Assembly: GCA_964609775.1 (NCBI GenBank)
Contig: CAZSSJ010000008.1
Span: 1 to 40,021, forward strand
Direction: 5' to 3'
Length of the DNA stretch: 40,021 nt
DNA from: CAZNUP01 sp964609775
GTDB lineage: Bacteria; Patescibacteriota; Microgenomatia; JAMCZE01
The position numbers and the translations under genes were made by a program. The notes under the pieces were generated by a model. That model searched no databases and was not told where the DNA came from. It saw only the letters and a program-made list of their open reading frames with translations. Every line of letters begins with the position of its first letter. Within the stretch, counting starts at the first letter, position 1. Shown piece after piece: positions 24,865-32,226 of the stretch.

Positions 24865-26604
24865 ATGAAGTGGAACCGATCATTCCCCAATATTCCCCCC
24901 GCAGATCAAATTATCCCGATCCTCCTTGCCAACCGCGGCTTAAAAACCAGGGAGGAGATCGCTAATTTTCTCAGCCCCACTGACCCGGGTGATCTAACTC
25001 CCGAGAGTGTCGGTCTTGAGAAAAAATCAGTTCTAAAAGCCATCAAACGGATTAAGGCGGCGGTCAAAACGAACGAGCCGATTGTCGTCTATGGCGACTA
25101 TGATGCTGATGGCATCTGTTCGACAGCCATTCTTTGGGAGGCCCTGCGGGATTTGGGGGCAAAAGCCATGCCTTTCATTCCGCTTCGCGAAAAAGAAGGC
25201 TATGGACTGTCGAGAGAAGGGATTGACACAATTCTTTCCGAAGCGAAATATGGTCTCACGACCACCCCCAAATCCAGTAACAAGCGATCGCGCAAAAATG
25301 GATTGGCCTCCTCCAAGGGTCTGGTCATCTCCGTCGACTCGGGAATCATGGCTCATGAGGCGGTGAACTACGCTAAAAAAAAAGGACTCGATGTCATCAT
25401 CATCGATCACCACGAAAAGCCTCAGAACCTCCCAAAAGCTCATACAATTATCCACACCCAATCTCTCTGTGCCGCCGGCATTTCCTATATCTTTTCTAAA
25501 GAACTACTACCCCCTAGCCCCTCTTCTCCAGCCCCTTCGCTTGAGCTGGCTGCCATCGCCACCATCACCGACCTCATGCCCCTTAGTGGTCCTAACCGAT
25601 CAATTGTTAAATACGGTTTAGAGTTGTTGAATAAAACCAATCGTCCCGGGCTGCGGGCCCTTTTTAATGTCGCCGGCATCGAAAAAGTCGGCACCTATGA
25701 AATCGGCTTCATGATTGGCCCGCGTCTCAACGCCTCCGGTCGCATCGAAAACGCCCTGTTAGCCCTGCGGATGCTATGCACCAGCGATTTCACTAAAGCT
25801 CTCGAATACGCCCAACAGCTCAATGAAACCAACAAACAGCGCCAGGGCATGATGGAAGAGATGACCCTCCACGCTCTTGATACAGTGAACAGTGAACAGA
25901 GAACAGTGAACAGTCAACAGAGAATAATCGTCATCGAGCACGAGTCTTACCATCAGGGAATCATTGGCCTCATCGCTGGCAAGCTGGTTGATAAATACTA
26001 TCTTCCTGCGATCGTAATCTCCAAAGGCGAAACAGTGAGTAAAGCTTCTGCTCGTTCAATTTCTGGGTTCAATATCATTGAAGCGATTCGCACCACCAGT
26101 GAAATCCTCCTGGGCGCCGGCGGCCACCCGATGGCCGCGGGTTTCAGCATCGAAACTGCTCGGATTGAAGAGTTCAAGACCGCCATCTCCAAAGTTGCCC
26201 TGGAGCAAATTAAAGAAGAAATGCTTGACCGTGTGCTGCGAATTGATTGCAATCTGGACCTGGGGCAAATTGACGTGAATCTCTACCAAAAGATCCGCCA
26301 GTTCGAACCCTTTGGCCTGGGTAACCCCGAACCCACTTTTGCATCCGAGGTGCAAGTCCAAAATATTCGTACCGTGGGTCAGGAAGGCAAACACCTTAAA
26401 CTTACTGTAGTGCGTACTAACCAGCAACCAGCAACCAGCAACCAGCAACTTAGCATCGATTGTATTGCCTTCAATCAGGGATCCCTGGCTTCACAAATCA
26501 AGATCGGGGACAAGATCAGTATTGCCTATACGATCGACCTAAACTCTTTTAATGGCCACCAAACTCTCCAATTGAAGGTCAAAGATGTCGAGCAGTTGAT
26601 ATAG
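24865..26604 (+). CDS. recJ: single-stranded-DNA exonuclease RecJ
   Basis: A 579-residue 5'-3' exonuclease. DHH domain: DYDADG (78-83), VISVDSG, DHH (181-183); DHHA1: GAGGHPMAAGFSIE; C-terminal OB domain ends LQLKVKDVEQLI. Three stretches look like insertions: a basic loop TTTPKSSNKRSRKNGLASSK (about 133-152), and two segments coded by heptamer arrays, TVNSEQRTVNSQQR and TNQQPATSNQQ. ATG 24865 matches a normal N-terminus (MKWNRSFP); the TTG at 24853 is four codons upstream. It is divergent from cca across 56 bases that hold several TATATT-like -10 sites. Confidence 0.93.
   Translation: MKWNRSFPNIPPADQIIPILLANRGLKTREEIANFLSPTDPGDLTPESVGLEKKSVLKAIKRIKAAVKTNEPIVVYGDYDADGICSTAILWEALRDLGAKAMPFIPLREKEGYGLSREGIDTILSEAKYGLTTTPKSSNKRSRKNGLASSKGLVISVDSGIMAHEAVNYAKKKGLDVIIIDHHEKPQNLPKAHTIIHTQSLCAAGISYIFSKELLPPSPSSPAPSLELAAIATITDLMPLSGPNRSIVKYGLELLNKTNRPGLRALFNVAGIEKVGTYEIGFMIGPRLNASGRIENALLALRMLCTSDFTKALEYAQQLNETNKQRQGMMEEMTLHALDTVNSEQRTVNSQQRIIVIEHESYHQGIIGLIAGKLVDKYYLPAIVISKGETVSKASARSISGFNIIEAIRTTSEILLGAGGHPMAAGFSIETARIEEFKTAISKVALEQIKEEMLDRVLRIDCNLDLGQIDVNLYQKIRQFEPFGLGNPEPTFASEVQVQNIRTVGQEGKHLKLTVVRTNQQPATSNQQLSIDCIAFNQGSLASQIKIGDKISIAYTIDLNSFNGHQTLQLKVKDVEQLI
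25882..25923 (+). repeat. heptamer array 1 in recJ
   Basis: Six 7-base units of ACAGTGA (variants ACAGAGA, ACAGTCA). Forty-two bases is a multiple of three, so the frame is kept. Confidence 0.85.
26419..26446 (+). repeat. heptamer array 2 in recJ
   Basis: Four perfect 7-base units of AACCAGC followed by a decayed fifth, near the start of the OB domain. A related array (ACYAGYM) is in tsaE. Confidence 0.85.
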
Positions 26605-26609
26605 TCTGA

Positions 26610-26624
26610 TATAATTCTTTCGTG
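26610..26624 (+). promoter_or_regulatory. extended -10 promoter, leaderless with GTG start
   Basis: TGA then a perfect TATAAT at 26610-26615, six bases before the GTG at 26622. Confidence 0.55.
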
Positions 26625-27068
26625 GCCGCAAAGATAAAGCGCCTTATCCTAGCTCTTCTGTCAGCCCAACTTTCAGTCAGTCTCTTGAATTTTGTCGTGT
26701 TCTACCCCCACACCCTCGAAAGATTTATTGACTTGTCAGCTCATTCATTAATGGCCTACAGCTTTTTCACCTGGGGTTTTACCTATGTTTACCTAATTAG
26801 CTGGATCGCTCGCTCCGGATACTTTTTGAATTATTCCTTATATGACAATGTCTCCGGGATCCTTTTGGAAATTATCTTTGTAGTTACAGTTGTCATTCTC
26901 TGGTATCTCGCTCTGGGCCTTATTGAAAAGATCATTGACAAAATAACCTTTCACCTCTACAATTCGCTTAGATCTAAAAGCGTCTGCCCGCTTCGAATCG
27001 CGAAGCGAGGCGAGAGCAGCCAACAACCGCAAGCTGAGGGAAGAAGAAATTTAGAACCCTCCGGGTAA
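26622..27068 (+). CDS. membrane protein of unknown function
   Basis: A 148-residue protein with three hydrophobic segments in residues 1-115 (LILALLSAQLSVSLLNFVVF, a middle aromatic stretch, and ILLEIIFVVTVVILWYLALGLIE). After about residue 115 the sequence turns polar and repetitive (SVCPLRIAKRGESSQQPQAEG) because the gene runs through the promoter and 5' part of the aspS leader. The real conserved part probably ends near residue 115. No family recognised. Confidence 0.5.
   Translation: MAAKIKRLILALLSAQLSVSLLNFVVFYPHTLERFIDLSAHSLMAYSFFTWGFTYVYLISWIARSGYFLNYSLYDNVSGILLEIIFVVTVVILWYLALGLIEKIIDKITFHLYNSLRSKSVCPLRIAKRGESSQQPQAEGRRNLEPSG
26935..26963 (+). promoter_or_regulatory. consensus sigma70-type promoter for the aspS leader
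   Basis: TTGACA (26935-26940), exactly 17 bases, TACAAT (26958-26963). It lies inside the end of the upstream gene. Transcription would start near 26970, giving a leader of about 355 bases before the aspS GTG. Confidence 0.75.
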
Positions 27069-27203
27069 GCCCGTAACAGCAGTCAATTAAGAAGCAATCA
27101 AGGTGGTACCACGGAATCAACCCGTCCTTGTTTAGGCCCGCAGAGCGAAGCTCGAGGACCGCAAAACCTGAAAGGGTTTATACTAAAGAGGAGGGTTTTT
27201 TTT
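26970..27203 (+). promoter_or_regulatory. T-box-type leader of aspS
   Basis: The antiterminator is clear. The T-box AAGGTGGTACCACGG (27100-27114) sits in helix CAAGG/CCTTG (27099-27103/27126-27130), then the seven-base bulge TGGTACC that binds an uncharged tRNA NCCA end, then ACGG/CCGT (27111-27114/27122-27125). The competing terminator uses the same bases: AACCC-g-TCCTT-g-TTTA (27119-27134) pairs with TAAAGAGGAGGGTT (27184-27197), followed by eight Ts. Upstream, TCTAAA/TTTAGA (26973-26978/27050-27055) may close a stem I, but I could not identify a GAC or GAT specifier with confidence; stem I may be reduced. Uncharged tRNA-Asp would allow read-through. Confidence 0.85.
27184..27203 (+). terminator. 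T-box terminator, 3' arm and T-run
   Basis: The 3' half of the attenuator hairpin with its T-run 27196-27203; mutually exclusive with the antiterminator because both need 27119-27134. Confidence 0.8.
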
Positions 27204-27324
27204 GATGGTTACTTAGCGAACCCGAGCGAAAGCGAAGGGCAAGCTTAGGAACCATCAATCCGGCCGAAGAAATTGCTCGGCACATACACGAAGTGCATGG
27301 GCCGAACAAGAACGAAGGAGGATT
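27204..27324 (+). promoter_or_regulatory. hairpin region between the T-box and aspS
   Basis: The arms GATGGTT/AACCATC (27204-27210/27251-27257) close one stem-loop, and CGGCC/GGCCG close a second containing a CATACAC-GAA-GTGCATG hairpin. AAGGAGG (27315-27321) is the Shine-Dalgarno site, only three bases from the GTG. Confidence 0.5.
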
Positions 27325-28716
27325 GTGGAACGAACACTAACTAAAGACACCGTTAGTAAAATCGGCGAAACCGTGCTTCTCAAGGGCTGGGTCCAAACCC
27401 GCCGTGACCACGGAAAAATTGTCTTTCTCGACATTCGGGATCGCTGGGGAATTGTCCAGGTGGTGGCCACGTCAGAAGTCGCCAGTAAGGTTAATTCCGA
27501 ATGGGTTGTCGCTATCACCGGGCAAGTCAAGGCGCGTCCCGAAAAATTGATTAATGAAAAAATTGTCACTGGAAAAGTAGAAATTTCAGCTGAAAAAATA
27601 GAAATTCTGGCGGAGGCAAAAACTCTTCCATTTCCCATCGACACCCCTGGGTTGGAGATTGACGAAGACACCCGACTCAAATACCGCTATCTGGACATCC
27701 GGCGAGACCGAATGAAAAACAACCTACTCTTGCGGCACAAAGCCATTCAAGAAATCAGAAGATTTCTCACCACCCAAGATTTTGTCGAAGTTGAAACACC
27801 AATTTTAACTAAGGCGACACCAGAAGGCGCCAGAGATTTCATTGTGCCTTCACGCCTGTATCCGGGCAAGTTTTATGCTCTGCCTCAATCCCCCCAACAA
27901 TATAAGCAATTGCTGATGGTTGCCGGAATTGAACGTTACTTCCAAATTGCCCGGTGTTTTCGCGACGAAGACCCCCGGGTTGACCGAGCCTATGGTGAAT
28001 TCACTCAGTTGGACATGGAAATGTCTTTTACCACCCAGCAGGAAATTCGCTCTCTCGTCGAAGAACTCTTTATCCATCTTGTTAAGGAAATTTTTCCTGA
28101 AAAGCACATCACCAAAATTCCTTTCCCCGTCTTGGACTATACCGAAACAGTTAAAAAATATGGCACTGACCGGCCTGACCTTCGGGAAAATAAAAACGAC
28201 AACAACGAACTTGCTTTCTGCTGGGTGGTTGATTTCTGCCTTTTTGAATGGAAGGAAAAGGAAAACCGCTGGGATGCTGAACACCATCCCTTCACCGCGC
28301 CTAAACCAGAAGACATCGATTTCCTTTTCCACGGCAATCCCAAAGAGTTTGGCAACCTTCGGGCTGATCAGTACGATTTTATTCTCAATGGTTTCGAAAT
28401 TGGCGGCGGCAGTATTCGAATCACTGATCCCAAGCTCCAAATGCGCATCTTCGAAATCCTCGGTCACACCAAAGAGGGGATTGAGCAGAAATTTGGCCAT
28501 CTGCTTGAAGCTTTCACCTACGGCGTCCCGCCGCACGGCGGCATTGCGCCAGGAATTGACCGATTTCTCATGGCCGCCCTTGGCGAGCCGACCGTTCGGG
28601 AAGTCATTGCCTTTCCGATTGGTGCCTCTGGCCGGACGCCGGTCATGAACGCCCCCTCAGAAGTCGAGCCTGAGCAGCTTGTCGAACTCGGGATATCAGT
28701 ATCCACCAGAAGATAG
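27325..28716 (+). CDS. aspS: aspartyl-tRNA synthetase lacking the GAD insertion
   Basis: A 463-residue class IIb synthetase that attaches Asp to tRNA-Asp. OB anticodon-binding domain 1-100 (VLLKGWVQTRRDHGKIVFLDIRDR); motif 1 region around IRRFLTTQDFVEVETPILTK; bacterial-type PEGARDFIVPSR; motif 2 RCFRDEDPR; motif 3 GIAPGIDRFLMA. Bacterial AspRS is usually about 590 residues with a GAD domain between motifs 2 and 3; here only about 20 residues join DRPDLREN to LAFCWVVDF, so that domain is missing. Start GTG matches MERTLTKD of the family. It could be discriminating or non-discriminating; sequence alone does not settle that. It is controlled by the T-box leader upstream. Confidence 0.95.
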   Translation: MERTLTKDTVSKIGETVLLKGWVQTRRDHGKIVFLDIRDRWGIVQVVATSEVASKVNSEWVVAITGQVKARPEKLINEKIVTGKVEISAEKIEILAEAKTLPFPIDTPGLEIDEDTRLKYRYLDIRRDRMKNNLLLRHKAIQEIRRFLTTQDFVEVETPILTKATPEGARDFIVPSRLYPGKFYALPQSPQQYKQLLMVAGIERYFQIARCFRDEDPRVDRAYGEFTQLDMEMSFTTQQEIRSLVEELFIHLVKEIFPEKHITKIPFPVLDYTETVKKYGTDRPDLRENKNDNNELAFCWVVDFCLFEWKEKENRWDAEHHPFTAPKPEDIDFLFHGNPKEFGNLRADQYDFILNGFEIGGGSIRITDPKLQMRIFEILGHTKEGIEQKFGHLLEAFTYGVPPHGGIAPGIDRFLMAALGEPTVREVIAFPIGASGRTPVMNAPSEVEPEQLVELGISVSTRR

Positions 28717-28727
28717 AATTCTCTCCC

Positions 28728-29747
28728 ATGACCAAAAAACAATTTGCCCGCAAACAGAAAATCCTCTGGCGAAAACTCAAAAAAAGCTCCAAATATCTCC
28801 TGCACCATTCCTACCGTCTTTTTTCTCTTCTCGTCATCGCCGCCTTTTTTCTTCTGTTCCCTGGTAACAGCTACTACGAAACACTTGAAGTGACATACCG
28901 TCCCCCGCTGGTTCGCGCCAGCGAATATGCCGACTTTGTCCCTGCCCCATATCCGCAGAAGATTGGTTCCGAACCCGCCCCGTACACCACTGGCGAGTCG
29001 GTGGTGATCACCGATCTGGAATCTGCCGTGCCGATGCATGAGCTGAATCCCACCAAAAGGCTTCGCCCCGCTTCCATAACCAAGCTCATGACAGCTCTTG
29101 TTGCTCTTGACTACTACTCTCTTGATCAAGTTTTAACTGTCAAGCGCCTCGCTCCTCCCATTCCTGGCGAGAAAGAATCGGAAATGGGCTTAGCCGTTGG
29201 TGATAACATTAGTGTTCGAAATCTTCTTTATGGACTTTTAATTCCGTCCGGAAACGATGCCGCCTACACTTTGGCTGATAATTACGAAGGCGGCATTGAA
29301 AACTTCATTTACTCAATGAATAAAAAAGCCAAGCAGTTGCACATGGAAAATACCCAGTTTCAAAATCCAGTCGGCATTGACGGGCCAGAGCACTACTCCA
29401 GCGCTCGTGATCTCTCTCTGCTTGCTGCCCAAAGCCTCAAAAACGATTTAATTGCCAAAATTGTCGCTACTTCCGGCGTTTCTCTCGGAGACGCCAGCGG
29501 CAAGAAGGTCTACACCATGCGCAACGTCAACCAGCTATTGGGCTATGTCTATGGTGTTGACGGCGTCAAAACCGGCTTCACTGACGAAGCCGGCCAGTGT
29601 CTGATCTCTTCGGTTTCCCGAAACGGCCATCGTATAATAATTGTCCTTCTTAAATCTCAGGATCGTTTTGGTGAAAGCGCCAAATTAATTGAATGGGTGT
29701 TTGGGAACTATAAATGGGTCGATTTGACTACTGGAACCGGAGTTTAA
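28728..29747 (+). CDS. D-alanyl-D-alanine carboxypeptidase (family S11, DacA-like)
   Basis: A 339-residue penicillin-binding-protein-type enzyme that trims the terminal D-Ala from peptidoglycan stems. Basic cytoplasmic start and a membrane anchor (30-46), then the catalytic domain with S116-x-x-K119 (ASITK), SGN (174-176) and KTG (281-283). Unlike E. coli PBP5 there is no C-terminal amphipathic anchor domain; the N-terminal helix anchors it instead. A -10-like TAGAAT (28714-28719) overlaps the aspS stop, eight bases before the ATG. The 3' end overlaps dinB by 20 bases, tail to tail. Confidence 0.92.
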   Translation: MTKKQFARKQKILWRKLKKSSKYLLHHSYRLFSLLVIAAFFLLFPGNSYYETLEVTYRPPLVRASEYADFVPAPYPQKIGSEPAPYTTGESVVITDLESAVPMHELNPTKRLRPASITKLMTALVALDYYSLDQVLTVKRLAPPIPGEKESEMGLAVGDNISVRNLLYGLLIPSGNDAAYTLADNYEGGIENFIYSMNKKAKQLHMENTQFQNPVGIDGPEHYSSARDLSLLAAQSLKNDLIAKIVATSGVSLGDASGKKVYTMRNVNQLLGYVYGVDGVKTGFTDEAGQCLISSVSRNGHRIIIVLLKSQDRFGESAKLIEWVFGNYKWVDLTTGTGV

Positions 29748-30960
29748 TTCGAATCCCAGCCACATTCTTTTCCCGTTCAAAAGCTGGCAAGACCGCCGCC
29801 CGAAAAATAGTATTCTCACCAAAATGGTTGTTCACCAAATCCATCGATGAAACGATTTTTTCCGCCCGCTGCTTTTCCGGAAGGAGAGAAGAGGTAAGCA
29901 AATCTTTTTTGACTAAACTCCCAACTCCAATCGATAGCATTCTAATTTTTGTCAGTAGTCTGTAGTCGGTGGACGGTAGACTTTTATTCAATATTTCTCT
30001 TCCGATCCCAAAAATTTCATAGCCGTCATCAACATAATATCCCAGCGCTTTTTGCTCTCCGACCCCGCCCAGATTGGGAAATCGAATATATAAATGGACT
30101 AGCCGCCCAGCAAAGTTTTCGGCCCGAAGCCGTCGGGCCACCTTCTCCGCCAGACGCAAAAGCACCGCTTCGACATATGCCCGGTCATCAGTTTCTGTAG
30201 GTAGTGTCAAAGAATGACCAAATGATTTTTGCTCGTCTGCTTCAAAGTCGGGAACAACGGGTGAGTCATCAAAGCCAAAAGCCATGTCATGCAGATGATT
30301 GCCGCAGACATTTCCAAACGCTGCCACCAGGAATTCTCGGGGGACTTTCCGCAATTGGGCCACCGTATAAATTCCCATGCCACTTAAACGGGCCAGAATC
30401 CTCCGGCCAATGCCGCAGAAATCATCCAGCTTAGAGGAGAGCAGAATTTCGTCCAGGGTTTCCGGAGTAACAATGGTGAGGCCGTCAGGTTTTTTCTTTT
30501 CTGAGGCCAACTTGGCCAGAAATTTGTTGGAGGCAACACCGATGCTGCAAGTCATTTTGTCACCAATCTCTCGTCGGATTCTGACCTTAATTTCCAGAGC
30601 GATCTCTTGGGCTCTAGAGCTGGCATGGGAGAGATCCAAAAATACCTCGTCAATGGAAAAAATTTCCACCAGGGGAGTGTAGCTTTTGAAGATCTTAATT
30701 AATCGGCCCGTGATATCGATATATTTATTCGGGTCTCCGGGGATGAAGATTAAAAAAGGACAAAGCTTTTTGGCCTCCCAAGTGTTCATCCCGGACTTGA
30801 CGCCATATTTCTTGGCTTCATAGGAAGCCGTGGCCACCACCGACTGGATGTTTGGCCGGCCGGAAACAGCGATCGGCTTGCCCCGCAGCAGGGGATTCGC
30901 CTGTTGCTCAACCGTCGCAAAGTATGAGTTCATGTCGATATGAAGAATGGTTCTAGTCAT
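29728..30960 (-). CDS. dinB: DNA polymerase IV (Y-family translesion polymerase)
   Basis: A 410-residue error-prone polymerase. Palm/finger motifs: HIDMNSYFATVE with the first metal-binding Asp, SIDEVFLDLS with the second acidic pair, CSIGVASNKFLAKLASEKKKP. HhH region CGIGRRILARLSGMGIYTVAQL, then a little-finger domain. NKSLPSTDYRLLTKI in the little finger is coded by a heptamer array. The start overlaps the stop of the DUF6504 gene (TAATG), so the two are co-translated. Confidence 0.93.
   Translation of the reverse strand: MTRTILHIDMNSYFATVEQQANPLLRGKPIAVSGRPNIQSVVATASYEAKKYGVKSGMNTWEAKKLCPFLIFIPGDPNKYIDITGRLIKIFKSYTPLVEIFSIDEVFLDLSHASSRAQEIALEIKVRIRREIGDKMTCSIGVASNKFLAKLASEKKKPDGLTIVTPETLDEILLSSKLDDFCGIGRRILARLSGMGIYTVAQLRKVPREFLVAAFGNVCGNHLHDMAFGFDDSPVVPDFEADEQKSFGHSLTLPTETDDRAYVEAVLLRLAEKVARRLRAENFAGRLVHLYIRFPNLGGVGEQKALGYYVDDGYEIFGIGREILNKSLPSTDYRLLTKIRMLSIGVGSLVKKDLLTSSLLPEKQRAEKIVSSMDLVNNHFGENTIFRAAVLPAFEREKNVAGIRIKLRFQ
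29951..29981 (-). repeat. heptamer array in dinB
   Basis: On the coding strand, four 7-base units GTCTACC, GTCCACC, GACTACA, GACTACT and a partial fifth, in frame (SLPSTDYRLLT). Confidence 0.8.
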
Positions 30961-31202
30961 TATTGCCAGACTCTCTCCAGAGTCCAGACCAAATGCCTGT
31001 TGTTAAACGACAATTCATAAGCATTCCCTCCGGCACTGATCGAATAGCAGAACAAAAGCTCATCGCCGCGACGCTCTTCATGTTCCAGATTAACTTCCTC
31101 CACGCGATATTTTCTTCCCCGCCAATTAAACAAATAGGGGAGCGCATGGCCGTTTTTGAAGACCGCGACCACTGTCACCCGCTCGTTTATTTCTTCGTAC
31201 AT
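30960..31202 (-). CDS. DUF6504-like protein, dinB partner
   Basis: An 80-residue protein from ATG 31202: VVAVFKNGHALPYLFNWRGRKYRVEEVNLEHEE and GGNAYELSFNNRHLVWTLERVW. This short beta-rich protein is commonly encoded with Y-family polymerases. It shares an operon with dinB through a TAATG overlap. A longer frame to 31250 exists but runs across the promoter, so the inner ATG is chosen. A direct role in translesion synthesis is inference from context. Confidence 0.75.
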   Translation of the reverse strand: MYEEINERVTVVAVFKNGHALPYLFNWRGRKYRVEEVNLEHEERRGDELLFCYSISAGGNAYELSFNNRHLVWTLERVWQ

Positions 31203-31221
31203 ACAATCAAAACTAATACAT

Positions 31222-31250
31222 ATATAAGACGAAACAAAGCCATAAGTCAA
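31222..31250 (-). promoter_or_regulatory. promoter of the DUF6504-dinB operon
   Basis: Minus strand TTGACT (31245-31250), 17-base spacer, TTATAT (31222-31227); about 20 bases before the ATG at 31202. No LexA/SOS box recognised. Confidence 0.6.
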
Positions 31251-31320
31251 TGGATATAAAATATGTCAAACCAATCGATAGAGAAGAGTAGGGGAGAAGT
31301 GTCATTTTTGATGCACTTAC

Positions 31321-31344
31321 CGATGATCAATCGATTGATCATTG
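31321..31344. repeat. 24-bp near-perfect palindrome
   Basis: Left arm CGATGATCAATC, right arm GATTGATCATTG, one mismatch (G-T). Sister of the palindrome at 2506-2529; the shared core is AATCGATT. It lies in the 211-base divergent region between DUF6504-dinB and tsaE, which also holds the smaller palindrome ATGGT-ATAA-ACCAT (about 31349-31362). Confidence 0.65.
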
Positions 31345-31413
31345 TTTAATGGTATAAACCATATCATTTGAGCGAGAAACAGTGATTGCAGTAAAATACA
31401 CTAAAACAACAAG

Positions 31414-31880
31414 ATGATCATCAAAACGGCGAATGCTCACCAAACCCAGGAGGCGGGGGAAGAATTTGCCCACAAAATCCAAAGTGGGGGAGNNNNNNNN
31501 NNTGCCTCTCTGGCCATCTCGGGGCCGGAAAAACGACATTCACTCAGGGGGTGGCTCGGGGGTTGGGGATTAACCAGAACATCATCAGCCCCACGTTTAT
31601 ATTAATGCGCCGGTATCAATTACCAGTCACTAGCCACCAGCAACTAGCAACTAAGTACCTGTGCCATATAGACCTGTACCGTCTTGACAGTATTGACGAA
31701 GTGAAAGGTTTAGGAATTGAGGAGATACTGGCCGACTCAGACAACATCGTTCTCATCGAATGGCCGGAAAAAATCGCCCCCCTCCTCCCCCGCCGGAGGT
31801 GGGAAGTCCAGCTAGAAACTCTTAGTGAAAACAGTCGTAAGATAACTTTCTCCGATACTCAATTCAATAATAAACATTAA
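31414..31880 (+). CDS. tsaE: tRNA threonylcarbamoyladenosine biosynthesis protein TsaE, interrupted by a gap
   Basis: ATPase of the TsaBDE complex that makes t6A37 on tRNAs reading ANN codons. After ten N (31493-31502), the frame resumes as CLSGHLGAGKTTFTQGVARGLG, with Walker A GHLGAGKTT, then SPTFILMRRY, HIDLYRL and LIEWPEKIAPLLP, all TsaE signatures. The N-terminal part before the gap (MIIKTANAHQTQEAGEEFAHKIQSG) is also typical. A heptamer array encodes LPVTSHQQLATKY between the Walker region and HIDLYRL. tsaB follows. Confidence 0.9.
31493..31502. other. assembly gap (10 N)
   Basis: Ten N inside tsaE between the N-terminal helix and the Walker A strand; only a short stretch is likely missing since about 10 residues are expected there. 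Confidence 0.98.
31622..31656 (+). repeat. heptamer array in tsaE
   Basis: Five 7-base units of the form ACYAGYM (ACCAGTC, ACTAGCC, ACCAGCA, ACTAGCA, ACTAAGT), in frame, at an exposed loop position before HIDLYRL. Confidence 0.85.
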
Positions 31881-31900
31881 ACATTAGTAAAATAAGCATT

Positions 31901-32206
31901 ATGAAGCTGCACATCGACACCTCTTCCAACCAAAAAACCACCATCCGGCTTGATGATCAGGAGCTGGTTCGGGAGTCAGGCACCCAACACTCCCAAGTCG
32001 TCCTGCCAATGATAATGGAACTCCTAAAAGCTCAAAGCTCTAAGCTACAAGCTATCACCGAGATTGAAGTCAACCCCGGCCCGGGTTCCTTCACCGGCCT
32101 TCGCGTCGGCGCCGCGATCGCCAACGCCCTGGGCTACGCCCTAAAAATCCCCGTCAACGGCAAAAGACCGTGGGAAATGCAAATTGTAGAACCCGTCTAC
32201 GAATGA
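31901..32206 (+). CDS. tsaB: short TsaB-like protein
   Basis: A 101-residue protein matching the N-terminal lobe of TsaB: LHIDTSSN, QHSQVVLPMI and NPGPGSFTGLRVGAAIANALGYAL (58-81). Full TsaB has about 220 residues; here only the first ASKHA half exists, ending in a normal stop. TsaB is a scaffold that dimerises with TsaD through this half, so a short version may still work. A heptamer array codes for KAQSSKLQA (43-51). A -10-like TAAAAT lies seven bases before the ATG. Confidence 0.8.
   Translation: MKLHIDTSSNQKTTIRLDDQELVRESGTQHSQVVLPMIMELLKAQSSKLQAITEIEVNPGPGSFTGLRVGAAIANALGYALKIPVNGKRPWEMQIVEPVYE
32028..32055 (+). repeat. heptamer array in tsaB
   Basis: Four 7-base units of AAGCTNN (AAGCTCA, AAGCTCT, AAGCTAC, AAGCTAT), in frame. 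Confidence 0.85.
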
Positions 32207-32226
32207 TAAGATTAGGATCGTAATAT

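Noticed and set aside
25882..26446. Tandem repeats considered as a CRISPR array
   Set aside because: Units are 7 bases, directly adjacent, without spacers, and in frame in recJ.
27850..28536. 228-residue open frame antisense to aspS
   Set aside because: It mirrors codon structure of a strongly conserved gene and has no start signal of its own.
29740..29760. TTCGAATCCC resembling a tRNA T-arm
   Set aside because: No matching acceptor, D or anticodon arm nearby; the bases belong to the 3' end of dinB. No tRNA gene found in the window.
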